64,000 bases of DNA from positions 5,608,501 to 5,672,500 of the forward strand of contig NZ_CP107942.1 in assembly GCF_036053395.1 (NCBI RefSeq), read 5' to 3'. How positions within the stretch are numbered: the stretch's first letter is position 1; each line of letters begins with the position of its first letter. This document shows positions 16,643 through 24,122 of the stretch, in pieces. The stretch comes from Actinoplanes sp. NBC_00393. Lineage in GTDB: Bacteria > Actinomycetota > Actinomycetes > Mycobacteriales > Micromonosporaceae. Made by a program: the position numbers and the translations under genes. The notes under the pieces were generated by a model. It had not been told where the DNA came from and made no database searches. It was given only the letters and a program-made list of their open reading frames with translations.

Positions 16643-18268
16643 GTGACGGAATTCGACGTTGTGGTGGTCGGCAGCGGCGGCGCCGGGATGACAGCCGCGC
16701 TGACCGCGGCGCATCACGGGCTGAGCGCGGTGGTCGTGGAGAAGACCTCGGCGTACGGCGGGTCGACCGCCCGCTCCGGCGGGGCACTCTGGCTGCCGGG
16801 CAACGCCGTGCTCGGGGCCGGCTCGGCTGATGACGGTACGCATCTCGCGTACATCGCCGGTTCTGACGTGCCACTGGCCCGGCGGCAGGCCTTCCTGGCG
16901 CAAGGGCCCGCGATGCTGGCCTTCGTCCGGGCGCACACGCCGCTCGATTTCGCGTGGGTGCCGGGCTATCCGGACTATCACCCGGAAGCGCCGGGCGGGG
17001 TGGCGCGGGGACGCTCGATCGAGCCGAAACCGCTGGACACCCGGCTGATCGGGGAAGATTTGGCGACGCTCGCCGCGCCGTACCGGGCCGCGCCCAACGG
17101 GATGGCGGTGACCGCGGTCGACTACCGCTGGCTGTCGCTCGGGCTTCGGCATCCGCGGTCGGCGCTGACCGCGGCCCGGCTCAGCATGGTCACCGCGGTG
17201 GACCGTCTCCGCGGGCGCCACCGGCTGACGATGGGGCAGGCGCTCGCGGGCGGGCTGCGGGCCGGGCTGCGGGCGGCCGGGGTTCCGGTGCTGCTGGACA
17301 CTGCGCTGACCGGCCTGGTCGTCGCGCAGGACCGGGTCGCCGGGATTCGATGCGGAGACCGGGTGATCTCCGCGCGGCGGGGGGTGCTGCTGGCCAGTGG
17401 GGGCTTCGAGCAGAACCCGGAGATGCGCCGGCAGTATCAGCAGATCGGTACCGAGTGGACGGTCGGGGCGGTGGGCAACACCGGTGACGGGATCGAGGCG
17501 GGGCAGCGGTTGGGGGCGGCGCTGGACCTGATGGACGAGGCCTGGTGGGGGCCGTCGCTGCCGTTGACCGGTAGGGCGTACTTCTGCCTGGCCGAACGCA
17601 ATCTGCCGGGCAGCCTGATCGTCGACGGCAGCGGTCGCCGGTTCGTCAACGAGGCGACACCGTACGTGGAGGCTGTGCACGCCATGCTGGGCCGCGACGG
17701 GTCCGGGCCGCATCTGCCGGCGTGGCTGGTGACTGATCAGTCGTACCGGGACCGGTACCTGTTCGCCGGGCGGGCGCCGCGGACTCCGCTGCCGCGCCGC
17801 TGGTTCGATGCTGGGGTGGCGCACCGGGCCGACAGCCTTCCTGCGCTGGCCGAACGCATCTCGGTGCCGGCCTCGGAACTGCGGGCCACGGTGGAGCGGT
17901 TCAACGAGTTCGCGGCCACCGGGACGGACGAGGATTTCGGGCGGGGTTCCTCGGCCTACGACCGGTATTACGGGGATCCGCGGCAACGGCCCAACCCGTG
18001 CCTGGGGGCGCTACGCAAGCCGCCGTTCTATGCGTTCTCGCTGGTGCCGGGCGACCTGGGTACGAAGGGTGGGCTGCGCACAGACGAGCATGGCCGGGTG
18101 CTGCGGGCGGATGGCTCCGCGATCGCCGGCCTGTATGCGGCCGGCAACGCCAGTGCCTCGGTGATGGGCCGCGGCTACGCGGGAGCCGGGGCCACCCTGG
18201 GGCCGGCAATGACCTTCGGCTACCTGGCGGCGCTGGATATGGCCGGTGTGGCGGCTGCTCACGCTTAG
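16643..18268 (+). CDS. kstD: KstD, 3-ketosteroid delta1-dehydrogenase
   Basis: 541 residues. Removes hydrogens from C1 and C2 of the steroid A ring using FAD; together with KshA-KshB it produces the unstable 9-hydroxy-ADD-type product that becomes 3-HSA. FAD motif VVVVGSGGAGMTAAL with VVVEKTSAYGGSTARSGG at the N-terminus, catalytic-region tyrosines in GYPDYHPEAPGG and ATPYVEA, and the C-terminal GLYAAGNASASVMG followed by GYAGAGATLGPAMTFGY. The GTG at 16643 directly abuts the operator, with no room for a ribosome site, so the mRNA is probably leaderless. Divergence from hsaEGF matches the arrangement around Rv3537 in M. tuberculosis. Confidence 0.95.
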   Translation: MTEFDVVVVGSGGAGMTAALTAAHHGLSAVVVEKTSAYGGSTARSGGALWLPGNAVLGAGSADDGTHLAYIAGSDVPLARRQAFLAQGPAMLAFVRAHTPLDFAWVPGYPDYHPEAPGGVARGRSIEPKPLDTRLIGEDLATLAAPYRAAPNGMAVTAVDYRWLSLGLRHPRSALTAARLSMVTAVDRLRGRHRLTMGQALAGGLRAGLRAAGVPVLLDTALTGLVVAQDRVAGIRCGDRVISARRGVLLASGGFEQNPEMRRQYQQIGTEWTVGAVGNTGDGIEAGQRLGAALDLMDEAWWGPSLPLTGRAYFCLAERNLPGSLIVDGSGRRFVNEATPYVEAVHAMLGRDGSGPHLPAWLVTDQSYRDRYLFAGRAPRTPLPRRWFDAGVAHRADSLPALAERISVPASELRATVERFNEFAATGTDEDFGRGSSAYDRYYGDPRQRPNPCLGALRKPPFYAFSLVPGDLGTKGGLRTDEHGRVLRADGSAIAGLYAAGNASASVMGRGYAGAGATLGPAMTFGYLAALDMAGVAAAHA

Positions 18269-18354
18269 CCGGTTGCCGCCTTGATCCAGCAGCGGGCCGC
18301 CCTTGCCGGTGGCCTGCCCTCTCCCCTCGCCGCGCGCCATTCCGGCGACCTGCC

Positions 18355-18582
18355 TTCTCCGATCACCGCCTTCGCCCTTCCGGCAGCCTGCCCTCTCCGA
18401 TCACCGCCTTCGCCCTTCCGGCAGCCTGCCCTCTCCGATCACCGCCTTCGCCCTTCCGGCAGCCTGCCCTCTCCGATCACCGCTTTCGCCCTTCCGGCAG
18501 CCTGCCCTCTCCGATCACCGCCTTCGCCCTTCCGGCAGCCTGCCCTCTCCGATCACCGCCTTCGCCCTTCCGGCAGTCTGCC
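18355..18582. repeat. 38-bp tandem repeat, six full copies plus a partial seventh
   Basis: Units start at 18355, 18393, 18431, 18469, 18507 and 18545 with CTCTCCGATCACCGCCTTCG and end CCTTCCGGCAGCCTGCC. The copies are almost identical. The array lies downstream of kstD. There are no unique spacers, so it is not a CRISPR. 38 is not a multiple of three. Confidence 0.95.
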
Positions 18583-18777
18583 CTCTCCGATCACTGTCCC
18601 CGTTGCCGGGCAGCCTGCCCCGTCCGATCACCGCCGCCATTCCGAGGCCGGCCACCCCTTTCAGAGTTGATCATGCTCGGCGCCGATACCCTCCCCAGTC
18701 CAAGATCAACGCAGTCGGCCTGGCACCAGGCCAACCGGCTGGCGCAGGGACACCAAATGGACGAGGCGGAAGCGTGT

Positions 18778-18813
18778 CTGGCTGGCGGCTGGTGTGTGCG
18801 AGCCGCCAGCCAG
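18778..18813. terminator. Long perfect hairpin downstream of kstD
   Basis: A 13-bp perfect stem CTGGCTGGCGGCT / AGCCGCCAGCCAG closes a 10-nt loop. It is the first unit of the 63-bp array. A second small hairpin (GGCCTGG-CA-CCAGGCC) lies at 18717-18732. Either could end transcription of kstD. Confidence 0.55.
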
Positions 18814-19010
18814 GCAGGCTTCACCCGCCCGGATCCACGCCTGAGCGGCGGCCGGCGGATGCGAGCCGCCCAGCAGACAGGTCTCACCCGCCCGGATCCA
18901 CGCCTGAGCGGCGGCCGGCGGATGCGAGCCGCCCACCAGACAGGTCTCACCCACCCGGATCCACACCTGAGCGGCGGCCGGCGAATGCGAGCCGCCCACC
19001 AGACACGTTC
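18778..19010. repeat. Tandem array, period 63 bp, about four copies with a dyad in each
   Basis: Units start at 18778, 18841, 18904 and 18967. Each carries GAGCCGCC opposite an upstream GGCGGC, forming a hairpin, followed by CACCCGCCCGGATCCACGCC or close variants. There is no convincing protein frame. From 18269 to 19400 no gene is visible. Confidence 0.85.
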
Positions 19011-19322
19011 AAGAGGGCGCCGATACGTGCCCGGCTGCCGGCTTGGCGGGGCCGGTTGGCGTGAGAGAGCACCGAACGCGAGCCATTACTTGCCTGGCCG
19101 ACAGTTCGGTGCGGCCAGCGGGGCTCGGCGCGGCCGACGGGCTCGGCGGGGCTCGGCGGGCTCGGCGGAGTTGGCGTTGGCGGTGGGTTTGGCACGGTCG
19201 GTGGCTCGTGGCCAAGCCCTGAAACGGTTGGGAGGGGATGGTCTGGTGGCGGCAAGGCTAGGTGGGGTTCGGTGGGTGGGGGTTGGGCGTTCTCGGCGGC
19301 GTGGAGAAAATCTTGACGGGGA

Positions 19323-19350
19323 TGTCGAGGATCGTGGCGTGGCTCCGTTC
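19323..19350 (+). promoter_or_regulatory. Candidate ECF42-type promoter for the yciI-like gene
   Basis: TGTCGA at 19323-19328 and CGTT at 19346-19349 are 17 bp apart. TGTCGA is the -35 reported for ECF42 sigma factors. A CCGGGTG-AG-CACCCGG hairpin follows at 19352-19367 in the leader. The assignment rests on motif match only. Confidence 0.4.
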
Positions 19351-19400
19351 ACCGGGTGAGCACCCGGCGCCGGGCTGGGTCGTGGATGGAGGAGAAGAGC

Positions 19401-19808
19401 ATGCGCTACCTGTTGATCGTGGACTACCGGCCGGGCGTTATCGACAAGCCGATGACTGAGTGGGCGCCGGAGGACATTGCCGCGCACATGGATTACTACG
19501 GGGCGCTGCGGAAGGAGCTTCTGGAAAGTGGGGAGCTGGTCACTCAGGAGGCGCTCACGGGGCCGGAGCAGGCTAAAGAGGTCACCGCGGATGGGTTGAC
19601 CGCGCCGGTGGTGACGGATGGGCCGTTTGCTGAGTTCAAGGAGATGCTGGCCGGCTATCAGCTGGTCGATGTGGAGTCCGAGGAGCGGGCTATCGAGATC
19701 GCGGCGAGGATCTCGGCGGTGCCGGGGCCGGGCGGGGTGCCGCAGCAGCAGCCGATCGGGGTGCGCCGGGTAATGACCGACGCCGACTTCCGGGAGCTCG
19801 GCGTTTGA
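19401..19808 (+). CDS. YciI/DGPF family protein
   Basis: 135 residues from an ATG preceded by GGAGGAG at the right distance; the longer frame from 19356 is rejected because of that site. The family signature is APVVTDGPFAEFKEMLAGYQLVDVES, the DGPF block that names these dimeric ferredoxin-like alpha/beta barrel proteins. The biochemical function is not established. DGPF proteins are the usual genomic partners and targets of ECF42 sigma factors, and one follows about 100 bp downstream on the same strand. Confidence 0.9.
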   Translation: MRYLLIVDYRPGVIDKPMTEWAPEDIAAHMDYYGALRKELLESGELVTQEALTGPEQAKEVTADGLTAPVVTDGPFAEFKEMLAGYQLVDVESEERAIEIAARISAVPGPGGVPQQQPIGVRRVMTDADFRELGV

Positions 19809-19911
19809 GCAGCGCAAGGAAGCGGGGCCGGATGAGCGGGAAGCCGGTTCTTGGCGCCGTAAGAAAGCGGAAGTCGGCGCTTGAGCGCCGCGAGGAAGCG
19901 GGAGGTCGGGC

Positions 19912-21138
19912 TTGAGTGCGGCGCGGGAATGGGAGGTTGGGAGTTTGAGCACGGCGATCAACAGCGTGCTGCGGGAGACGGCGCCGCAAGTGGTGGCGGG
20001 GCTGGCGAGGCGGTTCGGGGATTTTGCGGCGGCTGAGGATGCCACCCAGGAGGCGCTCATTGCTGCTGCGGAACATTGGGCGCGCGACGGCGTACCGGAA
20101 AATCCCAGAGGCTGGCTGATGCGGACCGCATCGCGCAAGTTGCTGGATGCCTTTCGCAGTGAGCAGGCGCGCCGCCGCCGCGAGGTGCTCGCGGCGGCGC
20201 GCGAGGTGCCGGGTGAGGCCCGCGAGCAGGACGACACGCTGACCCTGCTGTTTCTCTGCTGCCATCCGTCGCTGACGCCGGCGTCTGCGATTCCGCTGAC
20301 GCTGCGGGCGGTGGGCGGTCTGACGACGGCCGAGATCGCGGGCGCGTTCCTGGTGCCGGAGGCGACCATGGCGCAGCGGATCAGCCGGGCCAAGCAGCGG
20401 ATCAAGGCGTCCGGCGTGCCGCTGCGGATGCCGGATCCGGCCGAGCGGCCGGACCGGCTGCGGTCGGTCCGGCATGTGCTTTACCTGATCTTCAATGAGG
20501 GGTACGCGGTGAGCACCGGCCCGGCCCTGCACCGGATCGAACTGAGCGCCGAGGCCATCCGGCTCACCCGGATGCTCCCGCAGGACGGTGAGACCGCCGG
20601 CCTGCTCGCGTTGATGCTGCTGACCGACGCCCGCCGGGACGCGCGCACGGGTGCCGGCGGGGAGCTGATCCCGCTCGACGAGCAGGACCGGTCACGCTGG
20701 GACCGCGCGCTGATCGCCGAGGGCACCACGCTGCTGGACGCCGCGTTCGCCCGGGGGACGGTCGGCGAGTACCAGTTGCAGGCCGCGATCGCCGCGCTGC
20801 ACGCCCGGGCCCCGACCGCCGAGCAGACCGATTGGCCGCAGATCGCCGCCCTGTACGGGGTGCTGGAGAAGATGACCGGCAACCCGGTGGTGACGGTGAA
20901 CCGGGCGGTGGCGGTGGCCATGGTGGACGGCCCGGCGGAGGGTCTGCGGCTGCTCGACGGCCTGGCCGGGGTTCCCGCGTTCCGGGTGGACGCGGTCCGC
21001 GCCCACCTGTACGAGATGGCCGGCGACCGGGACCGGGCGGCCGGGCTCTACCGCTCGGCCGCCGCCGGCACCGACAGCCTGCCGCAGCAGCGCTACCTGA
21101 TCACCCGCGCCGCTCGTCTCGGTGTCACCAGCCGCTGA
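19912..21138 (+). CDS. ECF42 group RNA polymerase sigma factor with C-terminal TPR-like extension
   Basis: About 408 residues, far longer than a plain ECF sigma factor. Region 2 (ATQEALIAAAEHWARDGVP, PRGWLMRTASRKLLD) and region 4 (LTTAEIAGAFLVPEATMAQR, ISRAKQRIK) are followed by a roughly 230-residue helical extension containing YLIFNEGYAVSTGP and the conserved NPVVTVNRAVAVAMVDGP, the hallmark of ECF42. No anti-sigma gene is present, as expected; the extension is thought to control activity. Start choice is uncertain: TTG at 19912 (GGAGG nearby) or TTG at 19945, also preceded by GGAGG and giving a more typical N-terminus. The 3' end overlaps the convergent gene fragment by 14 bp. Confidence 0.93.
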   Translation: MSAAREWEVGSLSTAINSVLRETAPQVVAGLARRFGDFAAAEDATQEALIAAAEHWARDGVPENPRGWLMRTASRKLLDAFRSEQARRRREVLAAAREVPGEAREQDDTLTLLFLCCHPSLTPASAIPLTLRAVGGLTTAEIAGAFLVPEATMAQRISRAKQRIKASGVPLRMPDPAERPDRLRSVRHVLYLIFNEGYAVSTGPALHRIELSAEAIRLTRMLPQDGETAGLLALMLLTDARRDARTGAGGELIPLDEQDRSRWDRALIAEGTTLLDAAFARGTVGEYQLQAAIAALHARAPTAEQTDWPQIAALYGVLEKMTGNPVVTVNRAVAVAMVDGPAEGLRLLDGLAGVPAFRVDAVRAHLYEMAGDRDRAAGLYRSAAAGTDSLPQQRYLITRAARLGVTSR

Positions 21139-21699
21139 TCTCGTCGAGGTCGCCGACCGGCCGGACCCCGTCCAGGACGGCCCGTCCCTCGGCCTCGGTG
21201 TAGCCCTTCGCGCGTCCCAACCCGGACAGGCGGGCCTCCACGGCGAACGGCTCGACATGCTTCTCCAGGATCTCGCCGCTGGCGCCCTGGAGTCGCACCT
21301 CGGCGGGCCCGTCGTCCTCGGTGGGCTGCGCCCGGATGCTCATCCACCGCTGCGTGTCGTCATTGATCACGAGTGTCGCGTCGGCGAAGGTGTCGCCGAC
21401 CGCGCCGAGCTGGACCGTGCAGCTCAGGATCCGTGACCCGGCGGGCAGTTCGGGAAGGCGGAACGGGACCGCGCAGCGGCGGGCGCCGTCGTACCGGATC
21501 CGGGTGGTAACGGCGATCGCCGCGTCCCGGCCGTTCGCGTAGACCTCGAGGCGCGCCCACAGCCCGTCGTGCGGCTGCCAGCGCAGGACCCACAGGTCGA
21601 GGCCGTTCTCGTTCGGCTCGGACCGGGCGGTGCTGGGACGGTCGCCGATCACGACCGCGGCCGGCTCGGACCGGTATCCGATCGGGGCGGTCGAACTGA
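21125..21699 (-). pseudogene. C-terminal fragment of a gene split by the IS element
   Basis: About 190 residues remain in frame from the IS border to the stop, starting SSTAPIGYRSEPAAVVIGD. The product family is unknown; the sequence is rich in beta-strand patterns (LEVYANGRDAAIAVTTRI, then a DNRJ-like resolvable stretch ILSCTVQLGAVGDTFADATL) and looks like a secreted or surface domain. Removing the IS together with one copy of the TGA target duplication joins this fragment in frame to the coding sequence at 22808 and beyond, which shows that both belonged to one gene. Confidence 0.75.
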
Positions 21700-22807
21700 G
21701 AGGACGTCTGATTAACGTATTTTGCGGTGTTATGTGATTTGCGGGTCTCGCCAGGTTGGTGTGGTTTCGTCGGTGAGCCGTCGGGCGAGGTTGTCGATCA
21801 TGGCGATGGTGATCATGCTGGCGGAGTTGCTGGGCAGAGCTTCGTAGTCGCGCACGAGTCGGCGGTGTTGCATGAGCCAGCCGATGGTGCGTTCGATGAC
21901 CCAGCGGCGTTTGACGACGTTGAACCCTTTGACCTGCGGATCCTTGGTGACGATCTCGACGTCGACGCCGAGGGCGGCGCCGTGCTCGACGGTTTTGACC
22001 TTGAATCCGGCATCGACCCACGTCTTGGTCAGGGCGGGGTGTGCGGCGGTGGCCCGGTCGAGCAGGTCGTTGCCGATCGTGTTGTCGCTGACGCTGGCGG
22101 CGGTGACGATGACGGCGAGCAGCAGGCCGAGGGTGTCGGTGATGACGCCGCGTTTGCGGCCGACGATCTTCTTGCCGGCGTCGATGCCCTGGGTTTCGGT
22201 GGGCACGTTGGTGGATGTCTTCACGCTTTGGGTGTCCATGATCGCTGCGGTCGGTTCGACGGTGCGGCCGTGGTGGTCGCGGACGAGTCCGGTGAGTCGA
22301 TAGTTGAGTTCGGTGAAGATCCCTTCCTTGCTCCATAAGGCGAAGTAGCCGTAGACCGTCGCGTGTGGAGGAAAGTCGTGCGGCAGGTAGCGCCAGGCGA
22401 TTGGCGGTGCGGTTGACGTAGAGGATCGCGTTGAAGATTTCGCGCAGGTCGTGGGTGGGGGTGCGACCCTTGATCCCCAGTGCGGTGCGGGCGTCAGTGC
22501 GGTTCTGGCGCCAGGCGGTCAGGCGGGGCTCGATCAGGGCCCAGCGGGCGTCGGACAGGTCGGACGGATACGCGCGTCGTTCGGTCATGACCTGGGGATA
22601 CTGTGGTACCGACGGGCGGCGGGGACGCCGGGTCCGTCGATTCCCGGCGGAAAACTAATCAAACACGATCGAGGTATTAAAGGCCGCAGATCTACTCATA
22701 TCAGAGTCAGCTCGAAAGGGTTGATTCGGGTGTATCGGCCAGGCTGCGACCATGACTCCGTATTTTCAATCCGTCAATACCTCGCCAAATACTATTAAAA
22801 CGTCCAG
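21700..22807 (-). mobile_element. IS5-type insertion sequence, 1108 bp, with TGA target duplication
   Basis: The left end reads GAGGACGTCTGATTAACGTA and the right end, on the other strand, CTGGACGTTTTAATAGTATT, imperfect terminal inverted repeats. TGA flanks both ends (21697-21699 and 22808-22810); a TNA duplication fits the IS427 group of IS5. The element encodes one transposase, interrupted by a frameshift. About 200 bp between the transposase start and the right end is non-coding and markedly AT-rich compared with the host. Confidence 0.85.
21730..22588 (-). pseudogene. IS5-family transposase with a one-base frameshift
   Basis: The first frame (from an ATG at 22588) encodes the DUF4096-type N-terminus: YPSDLSDARWALIEPRL and LREIFNAILYVNRTANR. 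Near 22396 one extra base shifts the reading; in the next frame the sequence continues WRYLPHDFPPHATVYGYF and leads into the DDE domain, ending at 21730. The DDE part shows MDTQSVKTS, GRKRGVITDTLGLL, VDAGFK and KRRWVIERTIGWLMQHRRL with the last catalytic Glu. The shift needs skipping of one base (+1), not the -1 slippage used by some IS427 relatives, so inactivation is the simpler reading. Confidence 0.85.
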
Positions 22808-23000
22808 TGAGGGCCTGTTTGATCGGGTCGCTGTTGTCCGCGTCGTGGGCCAGCAGGAGACGGCCGCGCCCGGCGGCGCCCCAGTACTCGACGCTATCGA
22901 AGCCGCCGCCCGCCTTCCATTCGACCTGGTCGGCGCCGGCGACGAGGTCGTCCGCGGTGAAGTGCAGGGTCCACGGGTCGGTGCCGACCAGGTCCGGGCG
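22808..23000 (-). pseudogene. N-proximal remnant of the IS-interrupted gene
   Basis: The third minus-strand frame reads DLVGTDPWTLHFTADDLVAG, then WKAGGGFDSVEYWGAAGRGR and HDADNSDPIKQAL up to the IS border. It is continued after the IS by SSTAPIGYRSEP. There is no start codon or signal sequence in this frame: upstream it runs into the ECF sigma sequence, so the 5' part of the gene has been lost in a deletion near 22995-23060. The product is unrecognised. Confidence 0.65.
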
Positions 23001-23490
23001 CGCGGCGGCGGCCGCGGCGGCGGGCGGCCGCCACGATCGGGGTGGGGTCGGGGTCGGCGCCGACGTGGGCGTCGTCGAGGTCCTCGTAGTAGCGCAGCAC
23101 GATCACCGTGCGCTGCCGGGCGGGCAGGGCGCGGACCTGCCGCCACAGTTCGTCGCGGTCGGCGAGTTCGGCGGCTGTGTCGGCCGGGACCGGCTGGTCG
23201 GTGATCTCGGCGACCGAGGTCTCCCGGTTGCTGAGCCGTCGCCACCAGGAGTGGTGGGCGTTGATCAGCATCCGGCGTACGTACAGGTCGGGGCGCTCGG
23301 TGCGGGCGATCCGGCTCCAGCGGGCGTACGCCCGGGCCAGCACGTCCTGCACGAGGTCCTCGGCCCGGTGGTCGTCGCCGCAGAGCAGCCGCGCGAGCCG
23401 GATCAGGGCCGGGCCGCGGGCGTACGCATACTCCTCGAACGTCACATCAGGAGAACGCGGTGAGGCACCCGTCGCGTAGACACGGCTCAC
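22894..23490 (-). pseudogene. ECF sigma factor (SigE-family style) truncated in region 4 by a deletion
   Basis: The frame encodes region 2 (YARGPALIRLARLLCGDDHR, AEDLVQDVLARAYARW), a linker with VRRMLINAHHSWWRR, and the first half of region 4 (LPARQRTVIVLRYYEDLDDA). The recognition helix that should follow is missing; the frame passes into Arg/Pro-rich shadow sequence of the neighbouring gene remnant. A deletion has therefore fused this gene to the next one. The start is a GTG at 23490 overlapping the TetR stop (GTGA) or a GTG at 23445. Without the helix-turn-helix of region 4 a functional sigma factor is unlikely. Confidence 0.8.
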
Positions 23491-24071
23491 CCGGCAATCG
23501 CGGTCATCGTGAGGTCGACGAGCTCGTCGGCGTACTGATCAGTCAGCGGCCCGTTGCGCAGCAGCCAGCGGTGGTAGATCGGGCCGAAGAGCAGCTCGAC
23601 CGCCAGGTCGAGGTCGAGGTCGGCGCGGGCCTGCCCGGCGGCCTGCCCGGCGCGCAGCCGGTCGCGCACCGCGGCGAGCTGGGGGCGCAGCAGCTGGTCG
23701 CGGACCTGCTCGGCGAGCGACTCGTCGGCGAGGGTCTCGATGGTGATGGCCCGGGTGGTGGCGGACAGTTTCGGGTCGGCGAACTCGGCGACCGTGGCCC
23801 GGATGACGGTGCGCAGGTCGGCGTGCAGGTCACCGGTGTCCGGCAGGGTGAGGTCGGCGTCGCCGGCGGCGTCCACCAGGGCTTCGAGGATGACCATGCC
23901 CTTGCTGCGCCACCAGCGGTAGATCGTCTGCTTGCCGACGCCGGCGCGGGCCGCGATGGCCTCGATGGTCAGGTCGGGGTAGCCGGTCTCGGTGAGCAGC
24001 TCGAGGGCGGCGGTCAGGATGGCGCGGCGGGAGCGCTCGTTGCGGCGGGGGGCGGTCACGGCGCCGAGCAT
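23487..24071 (-). CDS. TetR/AcrR family regulator, divergent from a glycosyltransferase gene
   Basis: About 194 residues. The N-terminal DNA-binding domain is standard: RRAILTAALELLTETGYPDL, then TIEAIAARAGVGKQTIYRWW as helix-turn-helix. The C-terminal ligand domain ends FGPIYHRWLLRNGPLTDQYA, the TetR_C_11-like pattern. It starts 51 bp from the divergent glycosyltransferase gene and a palindrome fills the gap, so it most likely represses that gene and itself. The start could be the ATG at 24071 or a GTG four codons later. Confidence 0.92.
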   Translation of the reverse strand: MLGAVTAPRRNERSRRAILTAALELLTETGYPDLTIEAIAARAGVGKQTIYRWWRSKGMVILEALVDAAGDADLTLPDTGDLHADLRTVIRATVAEFADPKLSATTRAITIETLADESLAEQVRDQLLRPQLAAVRDRLRAGQAAGQARADLDLDLAVELLFGPIYHRWLLRNGPLTDQYADELVDLTMTAIAG

Positions 24072-24083
24072 ACCTCAAATAAG

Positions 24084-24102
24084 ACGAGACGTTGCGTCTC
24101 GT
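24084..24102. promoter_or_regulatory. Palindromic operator between tetR and the glycosyltransferase gene
   Basis: ACGAGAC-GTTGC-GTCTCGT, perfect 7-bp arms with a 5-bp spacer, lies 20 bp before the glycosyltransferase ATG and 12 bp before the tetR ATG, the typical place for a TetR-family operator. Confidence 0.75.
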
Positions 24103-24122
24103 TTCGTGCTACGGTGCTTCCC

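Noticed and set aside
18355..18600. Possible CRISPR array (regular repeats)
   Set aside because: The copies are contiguous with no unique spacers and no cas genes are present.
21727..22338. Plus-strand ORFs across the IS
   Set aside because: Antisense of the transposase domain.
22796..22830. Reading GAGGGCCTGTTTGATCGGG near the right IS border as the IS terminus
   Set aside because: It resembles some IS5 ends but points outward, and choosing it loses both the TGA duplication and the in-frame rejoining of the host gene.
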